A stretch of 64,000 nucleotides of DNA, from assembly GCA_043228905.1 (NCBI GenBank), contig JBHGNT010000054.1, positions 1-64,000 on the forward strand, read 5' to 3'. Position numbers and translations under genes: made by a program. Origin of the DNA: Azolla caroliniana. Taxonomy: Eukaryota; Polypodiophyta. The notes beneath the pieces are model-generated. The model did not search any database and was not told the DNA's origin. It was given only the letters and a program-made list of their open reading frames with translations. Below, piece after piece: positions 26,125 through 39,779 of this stretch (position 1 is its first letter; the number at the start of each line of letters is the position of its first letter).

Positions 26125-28439
26125 GATATCGGATTTTGGTGTTTAAACATGCGAATCGAAGGTAACGAATATAGCCATGATATGGAATTGAAAAATCAAG
26201 ATTTAAAAACTTTGGTCGAGAGACATGAAGTGAAAAGCAAATTTAAGGAAGGCATAGACAAGAGCGCCTCAATGGATGAAAATGTTCATAGATTCCTCGT
26301 GTGATATCGGATTTTGGTGTTTAAACATGCGAATCGAAGGTAACGAATATAGCCATGATATAGAATTGAAAAAATCAAGATTTAAAAACTCAGGTCGAGA
26401 GACATAAAGTAAAAAGCAAATTTAAGGAAGGTGTCGACAAGAGCGCCACAATGAATGAAAATGCTCATAGATTGCTCGTGTGATATCGGATTTTGGTGTT
26501 TAAACATGCGAATCGAAGGTAACGAATATAGCCATGATATGGAATTGAAAAATCAAGATTTAAAAACTCTGGTCGAGAGACATGAAGTGAAAAGCAAATT
26601 TAAGGAAGGCGTAGACAAGAGCGCCTCAATGGATGAAAATGTTCATAGATTCCTCGTGTGATATCGGATTTTGGTGTTTAAACATGCGAATCGAAGGTAA
26701 CGAATATAGCCATGATATGGAATTAAAAAATAAAGATTTTGAAACTCAGGTCGAGAGACATGAAGAAAAAAGCAATTTTGAGGAAGGCGTCGACAAGAGC
26801 GCCACAATGAATGAAAATGCTCATAGATTGCTCGTGTGATATCGGATTTTGGTGTTTAAACATGCGAATCGAAGGTAACGAATCTAGCCATGATATGGAA
26901 TTAAAAAATCAAGATTTTCAAACTCAAGTCGAGAGACATGAAGGAAAAAGCAAATTTGAGGAAGGCGTAGACAAGAGCGCCTCACTTACTAAAAATGTTC
27001 ATAGATGGCTCGTGTGATATCGGATTTTGGTGTTTAAACATGCGAATCGAAGGTAACGAATCTAGCCATGATATGGAATTAAAAAATAAAGAATTTGATA
27101 CTCATATCGAGAGACATGAAGAAAAAAGCAATTTTGAGGTAGGCGTAGACAAGAGCGCCTCACTGACTAAAAATGTTCATAGATGGCTCGTTTGATATCG
27201 GATTTTGGTGTTTAAACATGCAAATCGAAGGTAACGAAACTAGCCATGATATCGAATTAAAAAATCAAGATTTTGCAATTCAGGTCGAGAGACATGAAGA
27301 AAAAAGCAATTTTGAGGAAGGCGTAGACAAGAGCGCCTCACTGACTGAAAATGTGCATAGATGGCTCGTGTGATATCGAATTTTGGTGTTTAAACATGCA
27401 AATCGAAGGTAACGAAACTAGCCATGATATTGAATTAAAAAATCAAGATTTTGCAACTCAGGTCGAGAGACATGAAGAAAAAAGCAATTTTGAGGAAGGC
27501 GTAGACAAGAGCGCCTCACTGACTGAAAATGTTCATAGATGGCTTGTGTGATATCGGATTTTGGTGTTTAAACATGCGAATCGAAGGTAACGAATATAGC
27601 CACGACATGGAATTGAAAAATCAAGATTTTGAAACTCAAGTCGAGGGACATGAAGAAAAAAGCAATTTTGAGGAAGGCGTAGACAAGACCGCCTCACTTA
27701 CTAAAAATGTTCATAGATGGCTCGTGTGATATCGGGTTTTGGTGTTTAAACATGCGAATTGAAGGTAACGAATATAGCCATGATATGGAATTGAAAAATC
27801 AAGATTTAAAAACTCAGGTCGAGAGACATAAAGTAAAAAGCAAATTTAAGGAAGCCGTCGACAAGAGCGCCACAATGAATGAAAATGCTCATAGATTGCT
27901 CGTGTGATATCGGATTTTGGTGTTTAAACATGCGAATCGAAGGTAACGAAACTAGCCATGATATCGAATTAAAAAATCAAGATTTTGCAACTCAGGTCGA
28001 GAGACATGAAGAAAAAAGCAATTTTGAGGAAGGCGTAGACAAGAGCGCCTCACTGACTGAAAATGTTCATAGATGGCTTGTGTGATATCGGATTTTGGTG
28101 TTTAAACATGCGAATCGAAGGTAACGGATAAAGCCATGATATGGAATTGAAAAATCAAGATTTAAAAACTCAGGTCCAGAGACATAAAGAGAAAAGCAAA
28201 TTTGAGGAAGCCGTAGACAAGAGCGCCTCACTGAATGAAAATGTTCATAGATGGCTTGTGTGATATCGGATTTTGGTGTTTAAACATGCGAATCGAAGGT
28301 AACGAATATAGCCATGATATGGAATTGAAAAATCAAGATTTAAAAACTTTGGTCGAGAGACATGAAGTGAAAAGCAAATTTAAGGAAGGCATAGACAAGA
28401 GCGCCTCAATGGATGAAAATGTTCATAGATTCCTCGTGT
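26125..28439 (+). repeat. 13-monomer core, copy 2 (2315 bp)
   Basis: Same thirteen monomers in the same order as the core at 22793, with all conceptual translations identical. The distance between the two core starts is 3332 bp. A second, shorter relative of its opening part lies at ~58.5-59.2 kb (offset 32036 bp). Confidence 0.92.
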
Positions 28440-28566
28440 GATATCGGATTTTGGTGTTTAAACATGCGAATCGAAGGTAACGAATATAGCCATGATATGG
28501 AATTGAAAAAATCAAGATTTAAAAACTCAGGTCCAGAGACATGAAGTAAAAAGCAAATTTAAGTGT
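28440..28566 (+). repeat. Truncated monomer, 127 bp, copy 2
   Basis: Same AAATTTAAG to TGTGATATC junction as at 25230, here at 28562/28563, exactly 3332 bp downstream, with the six-A run in the same unit. Confidence 0.93.
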
Positions 28567-29278
28567 GATATCGGATTTTGGTGTTTAAACATGCGAATCC
28601 AAGGTATCGAATCTAGCCATGATATGGAATTAAAAAATCAAGATTTTGAAACTCAAGCCAAGATACATGACGAAAACAAGAATTTTGAGGAAGGCGTAGA
28701 CAAGAGCGCCTCACTGAGTAAAAATGTTCATAGATGGCTCGTGTGATATCGGATTTTGGTGTTTAAACATGTGAATCGAAGGTAACGAATATAGCAATGA
28801 TATGGAATTAAAAAATAAACATTTTGATACTCATATCGAGAGACATGAAGAAAAAAGCAATTTTGAGGTAGGCGTAGACAAGAGCGCCTCACTGACTAAA
28901 AATGTTCATAGATGGCTCGTGTGATATCGAATTTTGGTGTTTAAACATGCAGATCGAAGGTAACGAAACTAGCCATGATATCGAATTAAAAAATCAAGAT
29001 TTTGCAACTCAGGTCGAGAGACATGAAGAAAAAAGCAATTTTGAGGAAGGCGTAGACAAGAGCGCCTCACTGACTGAAAATGTTCATAGATGGCTTGTGT
29101 GATATCGGATTTTGGTGTTTAAACATGCGAATCGAAGGTAACGAATAAAGCCATGATATGGAATTGAAAAATCAAGATTTAAAAACTCAGGTCCAGAGAC
29201 ATAAAGAGAAAAGCAAATTTGAGGAAGGCGTAGACAAGAGCGCCTCACTGAATGAAAATGTTCATAGATGGCTTGTGT
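28440..29278 (+). repeat. Spacer between cores 2 and 3 (839 bp)
   Basis: Shortest spacer of the series: deletion monomer, CAAGATACATGACG monomer, ATGTGAATCG with ATAGCAATG monomer, a GATATCGAATTTTGG and ATGCAGATCG monomer, and an AATAAAGCC monomer. ATGCAGATCG, instead of ATGCAAATCG, marks this lineage and recurs at ~32.1, 35.6 and 40.4 kb. Confidence 0.87.
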
Positions 29279-31593
29279 GATATCGGATTTTGGTGTTTAA
29301 ACATGCGAATCGAAGGTAACGAATATAGCCATGATATGGAATTGAAAAATCAAGATTTAAAAACTTTGGTCGAGAGACATGAAGTGAAAAGCAAATTTAA
29401 GGAAGGCATAGACAAGAGCGCCTCAATGGATGAAAATGTTCATAGATTCCTCGTGTGATATCGGATTTTGGTGTTTAAACATGCGAATCGAAGGTAACGA
29501 ATATAGCCATGATATAGAATTGAAAAAATCAAGATTTAAAAACTCAGGTCGAGAGACATAAAGTAAAAAGCAAATTTAAGGAAGGTGTCGACAAGAGCGC
29601 CACAATGAATGAAAATGCTCATAGATTGCTCGTGTGATATCGGATTTTGGTGTTTAAACATGCGAATCGAAGGTAACGAATATAGCCATGATATGGAATT
29701 GAAAAATCAAGATTTAAAAACTCTGGTCGAGAGACATGAAGTGAAAAGCAAATTTAAGGAAGGCGTAGACAAGAGCGCCTCAATGGATGAAAATGTTCAT
29801 AGATTCCTCGTGTGATATCGGATTTTGGTGTTTAAACATGCGAATCGAAGGTAACGAATATAGCCATGATATGGAATTAAAAAATAAAGATTTTGAAACT
29901 CAGGTCGAGAGACATGAAGAAAAAAGCAATTTTGAGGAAGGCGTCGACAAGAGCGCCACAATGAATGAAAATGCTCATAGATTGCTCGTGTGATATCGGA
30001 TTTTGGTGTTTAAACATGCGAATCGAAGGTAACGAATCTAGCCATGATATGGAATTAAAAAATCAAGATTTTCAAACTCAAGTCGAGAGACATGAAGGAA
30101 AAAGCAAATTTGAGGAAGGCGTAGACAAGAGCGCCTCACTTACTAAAAATGTTCATAGATGGCTCGTGTGATATCGGATTTTGGTGTTTAAACATGCGAA
30201 TCGAAGGTAACGAATCTAGCCATGATATGGAATTAAAAAATAAAGAATTTGATACTCATATCGAGAGACATGAAGAAAAAAGCAATTTTGAGGTAGGCGT
30301 AGACAAGAGCGCCTCACTGACTAAAAATGTTCATAGATGGCTCGTTTGATATCGGATTTTGGTGTTTAAACATGCAAATCGAAGGTAACGAAACTAGCCA
30401 TGATATCGAATTAAAAAATCAAGATTTTGCAATTCAGGTCGAGAGACATGAAGAAAAAAGCAATTTTGAGGAAGGCGTAGACAAGAGCGCCTCACTGACT
30501 GAAAATGTGCATAGATGGCTCGTGTGATATCGAATTTTGGTGTTTAAACATGCAAATCGAAGGTAACGAAACTAGCCATGATATTGAATTAAAAAATCAA
30601 GATTTTGCAACTCAGGTCGAGAGACATGAAGAAAAAAGCAATTTTGAGGAAGGCGTAGACAAGAGCGCCTCACTGACTGAAAATGTTCATAGATGGCTTG
30701 TGTGATATCGGATTTTGGTGTTTAAACATGCGAATCGAAGGTAACGAATATAGCCACGACATGGAATTGAAAAATCAAGATTTTGAAACTCAAGTCGAGG
30801 GACATGAAGAAAAAAGCAATTTTGAGGAAGGCGTAGACAAGACCGCCTCACTTACTAAAAATGTTCATAGATGGCTCGTGTGATATCGGGTTTTGGTGTT
30901 TAAACATGCGAATTGAAGGTAACGAATATAGCCATGATATGGAATTGAAAAATCAAGATTTAAAAACTCAGGTCGAGAGACATAAAGTAAAAAGCAAATT
31001 TAAGGAAGCCGTCGACAAGAGCGCCACAATGAATGAAAATGCTCATAGATTGCTCGTGTGATATCGGATTTTGGTGTTTAAACATGCGAATCGAAGGTAA
31101 CGAAACTAGCCATGATATCGAATTAAAAAATCAAGATTTTGCAACTCAGGTCGAGAGACATGAAGAAAAAAGCAATTTTGAGGAAGGCGTAGACAAGAGC
31201 GCCTCACTGACTGAAAATGTTCATAGATGGCTTGTGTGATATCGGATTTTGGTGTTTAAACATGCGAATCGAAGGTAACGGATAAAGCCATGATATGGAA
31301 TTGAAAAATCAAGATTTAAAAACTCAGGTCCAGAGACATAAAGAGAAAAGCAAATTTGAGGAAGCCGTAGACAAGAGCGCCTCACTGAATGAAAATGTTC
31401 ATAGATGGCTTGTGTGATATCGGATTTTGGTGTTTAAACATGCGAATCGAAGGTAACGAATATAGCCATGATATGGAATTGAAAAATCAAGATTTAAAAA
31501 CTTTGGTCGAGAGACATGAAGTGAAAAGCAAATTTAAGGAAGGCATAGACAAGAGCGCCTCAATGGATGAAAATGTTCATAGATTCCTCGTGT
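29279..31593 (+). repeat. 13-monomer core, copy 3 (2315 bp)
   Basis: Same order and conceptual translations as the other cores. It starts 3154 bp after core 2, because the intervening spacer is one monomer shorter than the one before it. Confidence 0.92.
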
Positions 31594-31720
31594 GATATCG
31601 GATTTTGGTGTTTAAACATGCGAATCGAAGGTAACGAATATAGCCATGATATGGAATTGAAAAAATCAAGATTTAAAAACTCAGGTCCAGAGACATGAAG
31701 TAAAAAGCAAATTTAAGTGT
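31594..31720 (+). repeat. Truncated monomer, 127 bp, copy 3
   Basis: Same junction, here at 31716/31717, 3154 bp after the previous copy. It is identical in structure, including the six-A run. Confidence 0.93.
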
Positions 31721-32788
31721 GATATCGGATTTTGGTGTTTAAACATGCGAATCCAAGGTATCGAATCTAGCCATGATATGGAATTAAAAAATCAAGATTT
31801 TGAAACTCAAGCCAAGATACATGACGAAAACAAGAATTTTGAGGAAGGCGTAGACAAGAGCGCCTCACTGAGTAAAAATGTTCATAGATGGCTCGTGTGA
31901 TATCGGATTTTGGTGTTTAAACATGTGAATCGAAGGTAACGAATATAGCAATGATATGGAATTAAAAAATAAACATTTTGATACTCATATCGAGAGACAT
32001 GAAGAAAAAAGCAATTTTGAGGTAGGCGTAGACAAGAGCGCCTCACTGACTAAAAATGTTCATAGATGGCTCGTGTGATATCGAATTTTGGTGTTTAAAC
32101 ATGCAGATCGAAGGTAACGAAACTAGCCATGATATCGAATTAAAAAATCAAGATTTTGCAACTCAGGTCGAGAGACATGAAGAAAAAAGCAATTTTGAGG
32201 AAGGCGTCGACAAGAGCGCCACAATGAATGAAAATGCTCATAGATTGCTCGTGTGATATCGGATTTTGGTGTTTAAACATGCAAATCGAAGGTAACGAAA
32301 CTAGCCATGATATCGAATTGAAAAATCAAGATTTTGAAACTCAAGTCGAGAGACATGAAGAAAAAAGCAATTTTGAGGAAGGCGTAGACAAGAGCGGCTC
32401 ACTTACTAAAAATGTTCATAGATGGCTCGTGTGATATCGGATTTTGGTGTTTAAACATGCGAATCGAATGTAACGAATCTAGCCATCATATGGAATTAAA
32501 AAATAAAGAATTTGATACTCATATCGAGAGACATGAAGAAAAAAGCAATTTTGAGGTAGGCGTAGACAAGAGCGCCTCACTGACTAAAAATGTTCATAGA
32601 TGGCTCGTTTGATATCGGATTTTGGTGTTTAAACATGCGAATCGAAGGTAACGAATAAAGCCATGATATGGAATTGAAAAATCAAGATTTAAAAACTCAG
32701 GTCCAGAGACATAAAGAGAAAAGCAAATTTGAGGAAGGCGTAGACAAGAGCGCCTCACTGAATGAAAATGTTCATAGATGGCTTGTGT
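31594..32788 (+). repeat. Spacer between cores 3 and 4 (1195 bp)
   Basis: This equals the 839 bp spacer plus two monomers. The added material is of the ATGCTCATAGATTGCTCG and CCATCATATGG types otherwise found at ~12.3-12.6 kb. It looks like a two-monomer insertion by unequal exchange with another part of the array. It carries a private GAGCGGCTCAC variant at ~32394. Confidence 0.87.
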
Positions 32789-35103
32789 GATATCGGATTT
32801 TGGTGTTTAAACATGCGAATCGAAGGTAACGAATATAGCCATGATATGGAATTGAAAAATCAAGATTTAAAAACTTTGGTCGAGAGACATGAAGTGAAAA
32901 GCAAATTTAAGGAAGGCATAGACAAGAGCGCCTCAATGGATGAAAATGTTCATAGATTCCTCGTGTGATATCGGATTTTGGTGTTTAAACATGCGAATCG
33001 AAGGTAACGAATATAGCCATGATATAGAATTGAAAAAATCAAGATTTAAAAACTCAGGTCGAGAGACATAAAGTAAAAAGCAAATTTAAGGAAGGTGTCG
33101 ACAAGAGCGCCACAATGAATGAAAATGCTCATAGATTGCTCGTGTGATATCGGATTTTGGTGTTTAAACATGCGAATCGAAGGTAACGAATATAGCCATG
33201 ATATGGAATTGAAAAATCAAGATTTAAAAACTCTGGTCGAGAGACATGAAGTGAAAAGCAAATTTAAGGAAGGCGTAGACAAGAGCGCCTCAATGGATGA
33301 AAATGTTCATAGATTCCTCGTGTGATATCGGATTTTGGTGTTTAAACATGCGAATCGAAGGTAACGAATATAGCCATGATATGGAATTAAAAAATAAAGA
33401 TTTTGAAACTCAGGTCGAGAGACATGAAGAAAAAAGCAATTTTGAGGAAGGCGTCGACAAGAGCGCCACAATGAATGAAAATGCTCATAGATTGCTCGTG
33501 TGATATCGGATTTTGGTGTTTAAACATGCGAATCGAAGGTAACGAATCTAGCCATGATATGGAATTAAAAAATCAAGATTTTCAAACTCAAGTCGAGAGA
33601 CATGAAGGAAAAAGCAAATTTGAGGAAGGCGTAGACAAGAGCGCCTCACTTACTAAAAATGTTCATAGATGGCTCGTGTGATATCGGATTTTGGTGTTTA
33701 AACATGCGAATCGAAGGTAACGAATCTAGCCATGATATGGAATTAAAAAATAAAGAATTTGATACTCATATCGAGAGACATGAAGAAAAAAGCAATTTTG
33801 AGGTAGGCGTAGACAAGAGCGCCTCACTGACTAAAAATGTTCATAGATGGCTCGTTTGATATCGGATTTTGGTGTTTAAACATGCAAATCGAAGGTAACG
33901 AAACTAGCCATGATATCGAATTAAAAAATCAAGATTTTGCAATTCAGGTCGAGAGACATGAAGAAAAAAGCAATTTTGAGGAAGGCGTAGACAAGAGCGC
34001 CTCACTGACTGAAAATGTGCATAGATGGCTCGTGTGATATCGAATTTTGGTGTTTAAACATGCAAATCGAAGGTAACGAAACTAGCCATGATATTGAATT
34101 AAAAAATCAAGATTTTGCAACTCAGGTCGAGAGACATGAAGAAAAAAGCAATTTTGAGGAAGGCGTAGACAAGAGCGCCTCACTGACTGAAAATGTTCAT
34201 AGATGGCTTGTGTGATATCGGATTTTGGTGTTTAAACATGCGAATCGAAGGTAACGAATATAGCCACGACATGGAATTGAAAAATCAAGATTTTGAAACT
34301 CAAGTCGAGGGACATGAAGAAAAAAGCAATTTTGAGGAAGGCGTAGACAAGACCGCCTCACTTACTAAAAATGTTCATAGATGGCTCGTGTGATATCGGG
34401 TTTTGGTGTTTAAACATGCGAATTGAAGGTAACGAATATAGCCATGATATGGAATTGAAAAATCAAGATTTAAAAACTCAGGTCGAGAGACATAAAGTAA
34501 AAAGCAAATTTAAGGAAGCCGTCGACAAGAGCGCCACAATGAATGAAAATGCTCATAGATTGCTCGTGTGATATCGGATTTTGGTGTTTAAACATGCGAA
34601 TCGAAGGTAACGAAACTAGCCATGATATCGAATTAAAAAATCAAGATTTTGCAACTCAGGTCGAGAGACATGAAGAAAAAAGCAATTTTGAGGAAGGCGT
34701 AGACAAGAGCGCCTCACTGACTGAAAATGTTCATAGATGGCTTGTGTGATATCGGATTTTGGTGTTTAAACATGCGAATCGAAGGTAACGGATAAAGCCA
34801 TGATATGGAATTGAAAAATCAAGATTTAAAAACTCAGGTCCAGAGACATAAAGAGAAAAGCAAATTTGAGGAAGCCGTAGACAAGAGCGCCTCACTGAAT
34901 GAAAATGTTCATAGATGGCTTGTGTGATATCGGATTTTGGTGTTTAAACATGCGAATCGAAGGTAACGAATATAGCCATGATATGGAATTGAAAAATCAA
35001 GATTTAAAAACTTTGGTCGAGAGACATGAAGTGAAAAGCAAATTTAAGGAAGGCATAGACAAGAGCGCCTCAATGGATGAAAATGTTCATAGATTCCTCG
35101 TGT
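32789..35103 (+). repeat. 13-monomer core, copy 4 (2315 bp)
   Basis: Fourth full copy, starting 3510 bp after core 3. It has the same order and conceptual translations. After it the series continues with a longer spacer and only two further core monomers before the order changes at ~36.81 kb. Confidence 0.92.
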
Positions 35104-35230
35104 GATATCGGATTTTGGTGTTTAAACATGCGAATCGAAGGTAACGAATATAGCCATGATATGGAATTGAAAAAATCAAGATTTAAAAACTCAGGTCCAG
35201 AGACATGAAGTAAAAAGCAAATTTAAGTGT
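35104..35230 (+). repeat. Truncated monomer, 127 bp, copy 4
   Basis: Same junction at 35226/35227, 3510 bp after copy 3, again in the six-A unit. Confidence 0.93.
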
Positions 35231-36476
35231 GATATCGGATTTTGGTGTTTAAACATGCGAATCCAAGGTATCGAATCTAGCCATGATATGGAATTAAAAA
35301 ATCAAGATTTTGAAACTCAAGCCAAGATACATGACGAAAACAAGAATTTTGAGGAAGGCGTAGACAAGAGCGCCTCACTGAGTAAAAATGTTCATAGATG
35401 GCTCGTGTGATATCGGATTTTGGTGTTTAAACATGTGAATCGAAGGTAACGAATATAGCAATGATATGGAATTAAAAAATAAACATTTTGATACTCATAT
35501 CGAGAGACATGAAGAAAAAAGCAATTTTGAGGTAGGCGTAGACAAGAGCGCCTCACTGACTAAAAATGTTCATAGATGGCTCGTGTGATATCGAATTTTG
35601 GTGTTTAAACATGCAGATCGAAGGTAACGAAACTAGCCATGATATCGAATTAAAAAATCAAGATTTTGCAACTCAGGTCGAGAGACATGAAGAAAAAAGC
35701 AATTTTGAGGAAGGCGTCGACAAGAGCGCCACAATGAATGAAAATGCTCATAGATTGCTCGTGTGATATCGGATTTTGGTGTTTAAACATGCAAATCGAA
35801 GGTAACGAAACTAGCCATGATATCGAATTGAAAAATCAAGATTTTGAAACTCAAGTCGAGAGACATGAAGAAAAAAGCAATTTTGAGGAAGGCGTAGACA
35901 AGAGCGCCTCACTTACTAAAAATGTTCATAGATGGCTCGTGTGATATCGGATTTTGGTGTTTAAACATGCGAATCGAATGTAACGAATCTAGCCATCATA
36001 TGGAATTAAAAAATAAAGAATTTGATACTCATATCGAGAGACATGAAGAAAAAAGCAATTTTGAGGTAGGCGTAGACAAGAGCGCCTCACTGACTAAAAA
36101 TGTTCATAGATGGCTCGTTTGATATCGGATTTTGGTGTTTAAACATGCAAATCGAAGGTAACGAAACTAGCCATGATATCGAATTGAAAAATCAAGATTT
36201 TGCAACTCAGGTCGAGAGACATGAAGAAAAAAGCAATTTTGAGGAAGGCGTAGACAAGAGCGCCTCACTGACTGAAAATGTTCATAGATGGCTTGTGTGA
36301 TATCGGATTTTGGTGTTTAAACATGCGAATCGAAGGTAACGAATAAAGCCATGATATGGAATTGAAAAATCAAGATTTAAAAACTCAGGTCCAGAGACAT
36401 AAAGAGAAAAGCAAATTTGAGGAAGGCGTAGACAAGAGCGCCTCACTGAATGAAAATGTTCATAGATGGCTTGTGT
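35104..36476 (+). repeat. Spacer after core 4 (1373 bp)
   Basis: This is the 1195 bp spacer plus one more monomer, of the CTCGTTTGATATCGG and ATGCAAATCG type, at ~36.10-36.30 kb. It leads into just two core monomers (36477-36833) before the array switches to a series resembling 12-16 kb. An identical-length spacer lies at 39865-41237. Confidence 0.87.
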
Positions 36477-37903
36477 GATATCGGATTTTGGTGTTTAAAC
36501 ATGCGAATCGAAGGTAACGAATATAGCCATGATATGGAATTGAAAAATCAAGATTTAAAAACTTTGGTCGAGAGACATGAAGTGAAAAGCAAATTTAAGG
36601 AAGGCATAGACAAGAGCGCCTCAATGGATGAAAATGTTCATAGATTCCTCGTGTGATATCGGATTTTGGTGTTTAAACATGCGAATCGAAGGTAACGAAT
36701 ATAGCCATGATATAGAATTGAAAAAATCAAGATTTAAAAACTCAGGTCGAGAGACATAAAGTAAAAAGCAAATTTAAGGAAGGTGTCGACAAGAGCGCCA
36801 CAATGAATGAAAATGCTCATAGATTCCTCGTGTGATATCGGATTTTGGTGTTTAAACATGCGAATCGAAGGTAACGAATATAGCCATGATATGGAATTGA
36901 AAAAATCAAGATTTAAAAACTCAGGTCGAGAGACATAAAGTAAAAAGCAAATTTAAGGAAGGTGTCGACAAGAGCGCCACAATGAATGAAAATGCTCATA
37001 GATTGCTCGTGTGATATCGGATTTTGGTGTTTAAACATGCGAATCGAAGGTAACGAGTATAGCCATGATATGGAATTGAAAAATCAAGATTTAAAAACTC
37101 TAGTCGAGAGACATGAAGTGAGAAGCAAATTTAAGGAAGGCGTAGACAAGAGCGCCTCAATGGATGAAAATGTTCATAGATTCCTCGTGTGATATCGGAT
37201 TTTGGTGTTTAAACATGCGAATCAAAGGTAACGAATATAGCCATGATATGGAATTAAAAAATCAAGATTTTCAAACTCAAGTCGAGAGACATGAAGGAAA
37301 AAGCAAATTTGAGGAAGGCGTAGACAAGAGCGCCTCACTTACTAAAAATGTTCATAGATGGCTCGTGTGATATCGGATTTTGGTGTTTAAACATGCGAAT
37401 CGAAGGTAACGAATCTAGCCATCATATGGAATTAAAAAATAAAGAATTTGATACTCATATCGAGAGACATGAAGAAAAAAGCAATTTTGAGGTAGGCGTA
37501 GACAAGAGCGCCTCACTGACAAAAAATGTTCATAGATGGCTCGTTTGATATCGGATTTTGGTGTTTAAACATGCAAATCGAAGGTAACGAAACTAGCCAT
37601 GATATCGAATTGAAAAATCAAGATTTTGAAACTCAAGTCGAGAGACATGAAGAAAAAAGCAATTTTGAGGAAGGCGTAGACAAGAGCGCCTCACTGACTG
37701 AAAATGTTCCTAGATGGCTTGTGTGATATCGGATTTTGGTGTTTAAACCTGCGAATCGAAGGTAACGAATATAGCCATGATATGGAATTGAAAAAATCAA
37801 GATTTAAAAACTCAGGTCGAGAGACATAAAGTAAAAAGCAAATTTAAGGAAGCCGTCGACAAGAGCGCCACAATGAATGAAAATGCTCATAGATTGCTCG
37901 TGT

Positions 37904-38082
37904 GATATCGGATTTTGGTGTTTAAACATGTGAATCGAAGGTAACGAATATAGCCATGATATGGAATTGAAAAATCAAGATTTAAAAACTCATGGTCGAG
38001 AGACATGAAGTGAAAAGCAAATTTAAGGAAGGCGTAGACAAGAGCGCCTCAATGGATGAAAATGTTCATAGATTCCTCGTGT
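37904..38082 (+). repeat. 179 bp monomer with AACTCATGGTCGAG insertion
   Basis: AACTCAGGTCGAG or AACTCTGGTCGAG is changed to AACTCATGGTCGAG, adding one base. The variant is at 19054, here, and at 39686, 42665, 45517 and 48189, always directly after a six-A 179 bp unit. The pair of 179 bp monomers thus travels as a dimer and marks a shared origin of the 19, 38, 39.7, 42.7, 45.5 and 48.2 kb regions. Confidence 0.87.
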
Positions 38083-39779
38083 GATATCGGATTTTGGTGT
38101 TTAAACATGCGAATCGAAGGTAACGAATATAGCCATGATATGGAATTAAAAAATAAAGATTTTGAAACTCAGGTCGAGAGACATGAAGAAAAAAGCAATT
38201 TTGAGGAAGGCGTCGACAAGAGCGCCACAATGAATGAAAATGCTCATAGATTGCTCGTGTGATATCGGATTTTGGTGTTTAAACATGCGAATCGAAGGTA
38301 ACGAATCTAGCCATGATATGGAATTAAAAAATCAAGATTTTCAAACTCAAGTCGAGAGACATGAAGGAAAAAGCAAATTTGAGGAAGGCGTAGACAAGAG
38401 CGCCTCACTTACTAAAAATGTTCATAGATGGCTCGTGTGATATCGGATTTTGGTGTTTAAACATGCGAATCGATGGTAACGAAACTAGCCACGATATGGA
38501 ATTGAAAAATCAAGATTTTGAAACTCAAGTCGAGAGACATGAAGAAAAAAGCAATTTTGAGGAAGGCGTAGACAAGAGCGCCTCACTGACTGAAAATGTT
38601 CATAGATGGCTTGTGTGATATCGGATTTTGGTGTTTAAACATGCGAATCGAAGGTAACGAATCTAGCCATGATATGGAATTAAAAAATCAAGATTTTGAA
38701 ACTCAAGTCGAGAGACATGAAGAAAAAAGCAATTTTGAGGAAGGCGTAGACAAGAGCGCCTCACTGACTGAAAATGTTCCTAGATGGCTTGTGTGATATC
38801 GGATTTTGGTGTTTAAACCTGCGAATCGAAGGTAACGAATATAGCCATGATATGGAATTGAAAAATCAAGATTTAAAAACTCAGGTCCAGAGACATGAAG
38901 TAAAAAGCAAATTTAAGGAAGCCGTCGACAAGAGCGCCACAATGAATGAAAATACTAATAGATTCCTCGTGTGATATCGGATTTTGGTGTTTAAACATGG
39001 GAATTGAAGGTAACGAAACTAGCCATGATATGGAATAAAAAAATCAAGATTTTGAAACTCAAGTCGAGAGACATGAAGCAAAAAGCAATTTTGAGGAAGG
39101 CGTAGACAGGAGCGACACAATGAATGAAAATGTTCATAGATGGCTCGTGTGATATCGTATTTTGGTGTTTAAACATGCGAATCGAAGGTAACGAATCTAG
39201 CCATGATATGGAATTAAAAAATAAAGAATTTGATACTCATATCGAGAGACATGAAGAAAAAAGCAATTTTGAGGTAGGCGTAGACAAGAGCGCCTCACTG
39301 ACTAAAAATGTTCATAGATGGCTCGTTTGATATCGGATTTTGGTGTTTAAACATGCAAATCGAAGGTAACGAAACTAGCCATGATATCGAATTGAAAAAT
39401 CAAGATTTTGAAACTCAAGTCGAGAGACATGAAGAAAAAAGCAATTTTGAGGAAGGCGTAGACAAGAGCGCCTCACTGACTGAAAATGTTCCTAGATGGC
39501 TTGTGTGATATCGGATTTTGGTGTTTAAACTTGCGAATCGAAGGTAACGAATATAGCCATGATATGGAATTGAAAAAATCAAGATTTAAAAACTCAGGTC
39601 GAGAGACATAAAGTAAAAAGCAAATTTAAGGAAGCCGTCGACAAGAGCGCCACAATGAATGAAAATGCTCATAGATTGCTCGTGTGATATCGGATTTTGG
39701 TGTTTAAACATGTGAATCGAAGGTAACGAATATAGCCATGAAATGGAATTGAAAAATCAAGATTTAAAAACTCATGGTC

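Larger units (their letters stand above)
35019..39211 (+). repeat. 4761 bp-offset tandem duplication, upstream copy
   Basis: About 4.19 kb here matches 39780-43972 at a constant offset of 4761 bp. It contains the deletion monomer, the 1373 bp spacer, two core monomers, a series like 13.0-13.5 kb (AACGAGTATAG at 37053 and CTGACAAAAAATG at ~37517, as at 13058 and 13522), two AACTCATGGTCGAG and six-A units, and ends at a GACAGGAGCGACACAATG monomer. Differences from the downstream copy are few: 35590, 36349 and 38275 were seen. Boundaries are approximate to some tens of bases. Confidence 0.9.
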
